Below, in pieces: positions 60,283 through 64,000 of a DNA stretch of 64,000 nt. Position 1 is the first letter of the stretch. Each line of letters begins with the position of its first letter. A model generated the notes under the pieces. It ran no database searches and was not told the DNA's origin. It worked only from the letters and a program-made list of their open reading frames with translations. Location: positions 62,001 to 126,000 of the forward strand of contig CACYHQ010000007.1 in the NCBI GenBank assembly GCA_902774245.1, written 5' to 3'. The position numbers were made by a program, and so were the translations under genes. Source of the stretch: an uncultured bacterium. GTDB taxonomy: Bacteria; Verrucomicrobiota; Lentisphaeria; Victivallales; UBA1829.

Positions 60283-63200
60283 TCACCTCGTTTTGGCTGT
60301 TATTTTGATAAAATTAGTTGGATACTGGTACAGACGCGAGATCAGATGAACTGTCTCGTTGATTTCAGGCTGCTTCAGATAGTAGCAGATGTTTTTCTTC
60401 AGGAACGGGAATCCGAGGACGAGGAAGTCCTGCGGCCTGCAGTAGATGGCGTTGAATTCCGGCGTGATCTTGTCGACTTCCTGAAGGCGGCCGGACGCGC
60501 GGAGATAAATGTCGGACTTGAACCCGGCCTTTTCCAGTTTGTTGCTGAGGCGCGTCTCGTAGTTTGCGACGACGGCGGGCAGGGAAGTCTCGTCCTTGAC
60601 GTTCCGCCAGAACTCCTTGAACGCCTCCGAGGAGAAGACCTGCTGACGGAAGACCAGGAAATAGCTCTGGATGTGACGCGGGATGATCCCGTTCGGGAGC
60701 CACTTGGCTTCCTCGCGTCTCGGATTGTCGGTTTCGGGGAACTCGGTCATGCCCCAGAAGTCGGCGGGATTCGAGCTCATACGTGCGAAGATCTCCTGGA
60801 AGGAGTACATCGGACCGTAGACGCTGTTGTTCAGCAGGACCAGCTCGTCGTATCCGGTGAGGCGGGTTTCCTCAAGCGCATCGCGCCATGCGCCGAAATC
60901 GTAGCCGACGTTTTCGCGCGTGATGACCTTTGACGCGATGCGGGAGACCTTTTTCATGCTGTCCCGGACCAGGCCGCTGTTGCTCACGAACACGATGTCT
61001 GCGCATTTCTTCAGTTCGCCGAGCAGATACATGTCGGCGTTGGAGACTTTCTGTTCCGCGTCGTAATGGATGAAAATCGCAAGGCGTTTCACGTATTCCG
61101 TCTCTTCGCCCGGTTCGGCCTTTTTCTCCGGCGGGACAGGCGGCGGCACGACGGCGGAAAGCGTGGTGTATCCGGCGCCCTGCGCGACATATTTCCAGAT
61201 GCGTTCGATGGCGTGCGCCAGCGTGTCGGAGATCTGGTAGTTTTCCTCCTCGAATTTGCTTTGGTCGACGATTCCCTCGCGGAAGAGCGGTGCAATGGCT
61301 TTGGCGCGCGCCCAGAACATCTGGCCGACCGGGAACTCCGGTCTCGGCGGAAGCGAGGAAGGTAATCCCATGGCCTTGAGGAGCTCCACGCAGCGGTCGA
61401 GGTTCTTTTCCCAGTTCATGTAGTCGCGCATGGTCGGGATCGGAACGGGGTAGTAGAGTCCGATATGTGGATCGCGGGCGAAACGCCGGAAGATGGCGGC
61501 GACGGTCTCCGGGGAGCCGAGCATCTGGTCCAGGAGGTAGTGGCGCCATTCGTGGCCCCAGTTCACGGTCATGGATTTCTTGGTGTGGAAGTGCCCGATG
61601 AAATCGTACTGGTCGATCAACTCGGAGCAGGCCGCGAAGAACGGTGCGACGTCGCGGCCGATGTTGCGCGTGACGGTGACCGTGCATTTTTCGCAGTTCG
61701 CGACCGGGTTTTCGTCCAGACGTCCCATGATCACGGTGCGTTTGCGGCGGTTGTCCGTCGTGATAACGCAGTCGAATTTGAACGGGATCTGGTTCAGATA
61801 GTGGATGATCTCGCCCATGAGATCGGGGTAGAAGATATGAATGTGAAGGAGGACTTTCCCTGGCTGCGCGGCGGTGGCTTCCGCAGGCGCGAGGACTTCA
61901 TATTCCGGGAGCGGCGGGAGATTGCAGAGCGCGCGGGTCGTCGTGTTGATGCTGGCGTAGCCGAAGCATTCGTCCGGTTCCAGATAGGTGCCCTCCGCCC
62001 ATTCGTTCCAGGCGTTGATGAAGATGAAGCGTTCCTTCTCGATGAAGTTCTTGCGGGTGTATTCCAGGATATTTCTGAGCCAGTAGTGGTAGGAATTGAG
62101 GGAGAAATACTGCCAGACGGAGTAGCCTGTCTCGCGGCGGCAGGAATTGTCCCAGCCGAGCATGGCGCAGCGGTAGAAGGGATACGGGGATTCGTCGGCG
62201 AACGTCTTTTTATGGTAAAGATCGGAAATGATTTTCTGATAGTTGTAGTAGAAGCCGTCTTCCTTGAAGGCATGGAATCTGGACGGCGGGAACAACTCAA
62301 GGTCGGAAACCATGTGCGGCGGGAACTCGACTTCGCGGTCGACCTCGTCGAGGATTTTGAATTCCTTGCTCTTGATGAACGTGCGGCAGGACCATATCTG
62401 AATCTCGCCGACGCCGTTCTTCCTGCACCATGTCCGCCATGTGGCAAACGTCTTGTTGGGATCCGGCAGTATCTTCGCGTGATAGATCAGGATCACGGGC
62501 TTGCCGTGGCAGCGCAGATAGCGCGGATCGGTGATGTAGCGTTTGAGGTCCTTGATGAAGTTGACGTCGTTCTCTTCGGAGTAGTTCTGCTGGATCAGGA
62601 CCGAATTCTGCTGGCCGTCCCAGGTGCGTGTCCAGTTCTCGTTGGCCCAGCAGAGGCAGAAATTGAATTTGATCTCGGGGTGAGCCATGATGAGTTCGAG
62701 CGGTTTTTCCATGAGTTTCTTGCCGTCGAACCAGTAGTAATAGAGGCAGAACGCCGAAATGCCGTGCGCCTTGGCGAGCGCGACCTGCTTTTTGATGCTT
62801 TCGACGTCGGACAGGTCGTAGTAACCGATGTCCTTGTGGGGCGTACGCGGTTGATAGTGGACAGGGAAGCGCGGCTTTGCCTTCTTCGTGTTGGTCCATT
62901 CCGTGAAGCCTTTGCCCCACCATTCGTCGTTTTCGGGGAAAGTGTGGAACTGCGGGAGGTAGAACGCGATGGTCTTGACGTCGCGCGGAATCTGCTGAAA
63001 GGGTTCGTCGTCCTGATAGCAGGACTGGTAGGTGATCTGGTCCAGCAGGGAGTCCGGCCCGGATGAACTGACGGCTTCCGCTGCTTTGCTGAAATGCTTC
63101 GACGTTTTCGCCGCACCGTTCAGCAAGTAGTAGATGAACATGGAGATTTTCGAGGCGGAGCTTCCCTGCGCGACCGTGATGTCGTCGACATAGGACTTGG

Positions 63201-63618
63201 ATTCCTTGATAATCTCTTTGTTGAGTGTCAGATATCCGTAGAGGAAATGGAAAAGGCGTGCGATGCCCCATGCGCGCGACGTGCGGATGTCGTGCATCAG
63301 CTGCTTGTCGTATTCCACCTGCCAGCGGAGAGCTTCGATTTCGTTCGTCAGGTTCGCACGCTCGACGTTGTATTTCGCGGCGTCCGAACTGAGGACGTTG
63401 ACCTGTCGGCGGAGTTCGGCCAGCTGGGTCAGCAGGGTGTTGATTTCCTTCTGAAGCAGGATCAGATTGCGTTCCAGCCCGGCGCTGTAGTGTTCCACTT
63501 CGTGCGCTGAGGTCTGCGGGAACGAAGGAAATCGTTTCGGTGTGTCTGTTTTCTCCAGCGAATCCGGCAGAATGCCCTGAATGTAGATTCGCAGGAGCTC
63601 GTTTTCTCTGTGGCTCAT
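60283..63618 (-). CDS. WbsX-like plus RgpF-like polysaccharide biosynthesis fusion protein
   Basis: 1,111 residues. The start is ATG 63618, overlapping the Wzt-like stop by 4 bp. A coiled coil covers about 47-108. A WbsX domain runs from about 214 (IAFYLPQFHTFPENDEWWG, GFTEWTN) to 550 (NAWNEWAEGTYLEPD), with FCLCWANENWTRTWDG in the middle; this fold is related to GH99. Two RgpF-like regions follow: LLHIHIFYPDLM with RNIGRDVAPFFAAC and GHFHTKKS, and then LAIFIHYD with RENVGYDFGAWRDAL and LLNNSVYGPM. Such proteins make rhamnan-type or O-antigen chains. The order of domains suggests one polypeptide doing several transfers. Confidence 0.85.
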   Translation of the reverse strand: MSHRENELLRIYIQGILPDSLEKTDTPKRFPSFPQTSAHEVEHYSAGLERNLILLQKEINTLLTQLAELRRQVNVLSSDAAKYNVERANLTNEIEALRWQVEYDKQLMHDIRTSRAWGIARLFHFLYGYLTLNKEIIKESKSYVDDITVAQGSSASKISMFIYYLLNGAAKTSKHFSKAAEAVSSSGPDSLLDQITYQSCYQDDEPFQQIPRDVKTIAFYLPQFHTFPENDEWWGKGFTEWTNTKKAKPRFPVHYQPRTPHKDIGYYDLSDVESIKKQVALAKAHGISAFCLYYYWFDGKKLMEKPLELIMAHPEIKFNFCLCWANENWTRTWDGQQNSVLIQQNYSEENDVNFIKDLKRYITDPRYLRCHGKPVILIYHAKILPDPNKTFATWRTWCRKNGVGEIQIWSCRTFIKSKEFKILDEVDREVEFPPHMVSDLELFPPSRFHAFKEDGFYYNYQKIISDLYHKKTFADESPYPFYRCAMLGWDNSCRRETGYSVWQYFSLNSYHYWLRNILEYTRKNFIEKERFIFINAWNEWAEGTYLEPDECFGYASINTTTRALCNLPPLPEYEVLAPAEATAAQPGKVLLHIHIFYPDLMGEIIHYLNQIPFKFDCVITTDNRRKRTVIMGRLDENPVANCEKCTVTVTRNIGRDVAPFFAACSELIDQYDFIGHFHTKKSMTVNWGHEWRHYLLDQMLGSPETVAAIFRRFARDPHIGLYYPVPIPTMRDYMNWEKNLDRCVELLKAMGLPSSLPPRPEFPVGQMFWARAKAIAPLFREGIVDQSKFEEENYQISDTLAHAIERIWKYVAQGAGYTTLSAVVPPPVPPEKKAEPGEETEYVKRLAIFIHYDAEQKVSNADMYLLGELKKCADIVFVSNSGLVRDSMKKVSRIASKVITRENVGYDFGAWRDALEETRLTGYDELVLLNNSVYGPMYSFQEIFARMSSNPADFWGMTEFPETDNPRREEAKWLPNGIIPRHIQSYFLVFRQQVFSSEAFKEFWRNVKDETSLPAVVANYETRLSNKLEKAGFKSDIYLRASGRLQEVDKITPEFNAIYCRPQDFLVLGFPFLKKNICYYLKQPEINETVHLISRLYQYPTNFIKITAKTR

Positions 63619-64000
63619 ATTGTTTTTACCTCGCGGCATTCGATCGCTGTCATGGGCAGGCCGACCATGGCCCCCAGGAGCGGATAGCTTGATTTGATTT
63701 GGAACGTCATGGCGTTGTGGTTCCAGACCTGAATATGATGATCTTCCAGTTTCCCGGTCGAGACCGCCACGCCGACGGAGTATGTGCCGTTCGCCAGCCG
63801 CGGCAGGACGAAATGGAACACGACCTCCATTTCGCCGCCTTCCTCCAGAACCGGGATCGCACCCGGGATGCTGGTGTCGCCCCACAGGTTGATCCCCTCG
63901 GGGGAGCGCACACGGAATCCGACCGCGGGCATTTCGAGGCGTTTCTGCGCCCGGAGCCGGACCGTGAACTTGACGGCTTCGCCGCCGCGCGCCTGACTCA
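63615..64000 (-). CDS. wzt: C-terminal glycan-binding domain of Wzt-type ABC exporter ATPase, partial
   Basis: The frame is open to the right edge; 127 codons are visible. GGEAVKFTVRLRA, VGFRVRSPEGINLWGD, GGEMEVVFHF and LANGTYSVGVAVS match the beta-sandwich that follows the ATPase in Wzt and recognises the finished, end-capped O-polysaccharide. The ATPase itself would lie outside the window. It implies export by an ABC transporter rather than a Wzy pathway, with a terminal modification as the signal, for which the downstream methyltransferase is a candidate. Confidence 0.83.
   Translation of the reverse strand, partial: SQARGGEAVKFTVRLRAQKRLEMPAVGFRVRSPEGINLWGDTSIPGAIPVLEEGGEMEVVFHFVLPRLANGTYSVGVAVSTGKLEDHHIQVWNHNAMTFQIKSSYPLLGAMVGLPMTAIECREVKTI

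Overview
The window (64 kb, GC-rich, Gram-negative type gene content) looks like a chromosomal segment of a polysaccharide-degrading bacterium. A 5,000-residue repeat protein, pectin and arabinan enzymes, Wzt-type polysaccharide export, PilT, and RgpF/WbsX glycosyltransferases together suggest the Lentisphaerota (Victivallis-like) branch of the PVC group, probably from a gut. That assignment is inference from gene content; no rRNA is present. Recognisable promoters are sigma70-like (TTGAAA or TTGATT, 16-17 bp, TATAAT-like), and 4-bp ATGA/GTGA start-stop overlaps are common.

Region by region. 1-2944 (minus): hisD-hisC followed by a coupled secreted protein that leaves the window. 3143-3299: a compact structured RNA, possibly 6S-like, with a terminator. 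3420-5818 (plus): a two-gene unit that I read as an ExbB/MotA-like channel subunit plus an ExbD/MotB-like subunit carrying a 300-residue coiled coil and a new C-terminal domain. 5971-9540: a DUF486 membrane protein, an SLC12-like transporter and a SanA-like protein. 9652-11085: a secreted SGNH/SASA-type carbohydrate esterase.

11240-28583: a promoter, a leader of about 895 nt that is poor in T, and a 15.1-kb gene for a predicted beta-solenoid surface protein. Its C-terminal FG-GAP-like calcium-binding domain is separated from the body by a frameshift with apparent loss of part of a repeat.

28938-42696: a pectin/arabinan locus. Two tandem GH43 arabinanase-type enzymes, an Old-Yellow-Enzyme-type reductase, an FrdA-like flavoprotein and an SDR form one minus-strand operon. 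It is divergent from a complete YtfR-YtfT-YjfF-YtfQ furanose ABC transporter, and a CE12-type rhamnogalacturonan acetylesterase follows. The intergenic region carries palindromes suited to shared control. The likely logic is deacetylation and arabinan cleavage outside the cytoplasm, furanose uptake, then internal redox chemistry on an unidentified product.

42734-44635: a membrane protein with a periplasmic domain and a cytoplasmic PAS-like end but no kinase. 44690-48860 (minus): FHA-ftsH-DUF167-mnmA. 49104-49981 (minus): a TSCPD protein and an unknown. 50190-55583 (plus): ribD-ribE-unknown-pdxJ, then pilT and uppP. 55609-64000 (minus): a surface-polysaccharide operon with a Wzt C-terminal domain, a WbsX-RgpF fusion, a methyltransferase with a 9-bp coding minisatellite, a GT2, and a GT2/GT-C protein split over two overlapping frames.

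No tRNA, rRNA, CRISPR array, IS element or prophage was recognised. A dispersed family of small hairpin repeats lies just downstream of several minus-strand genes.
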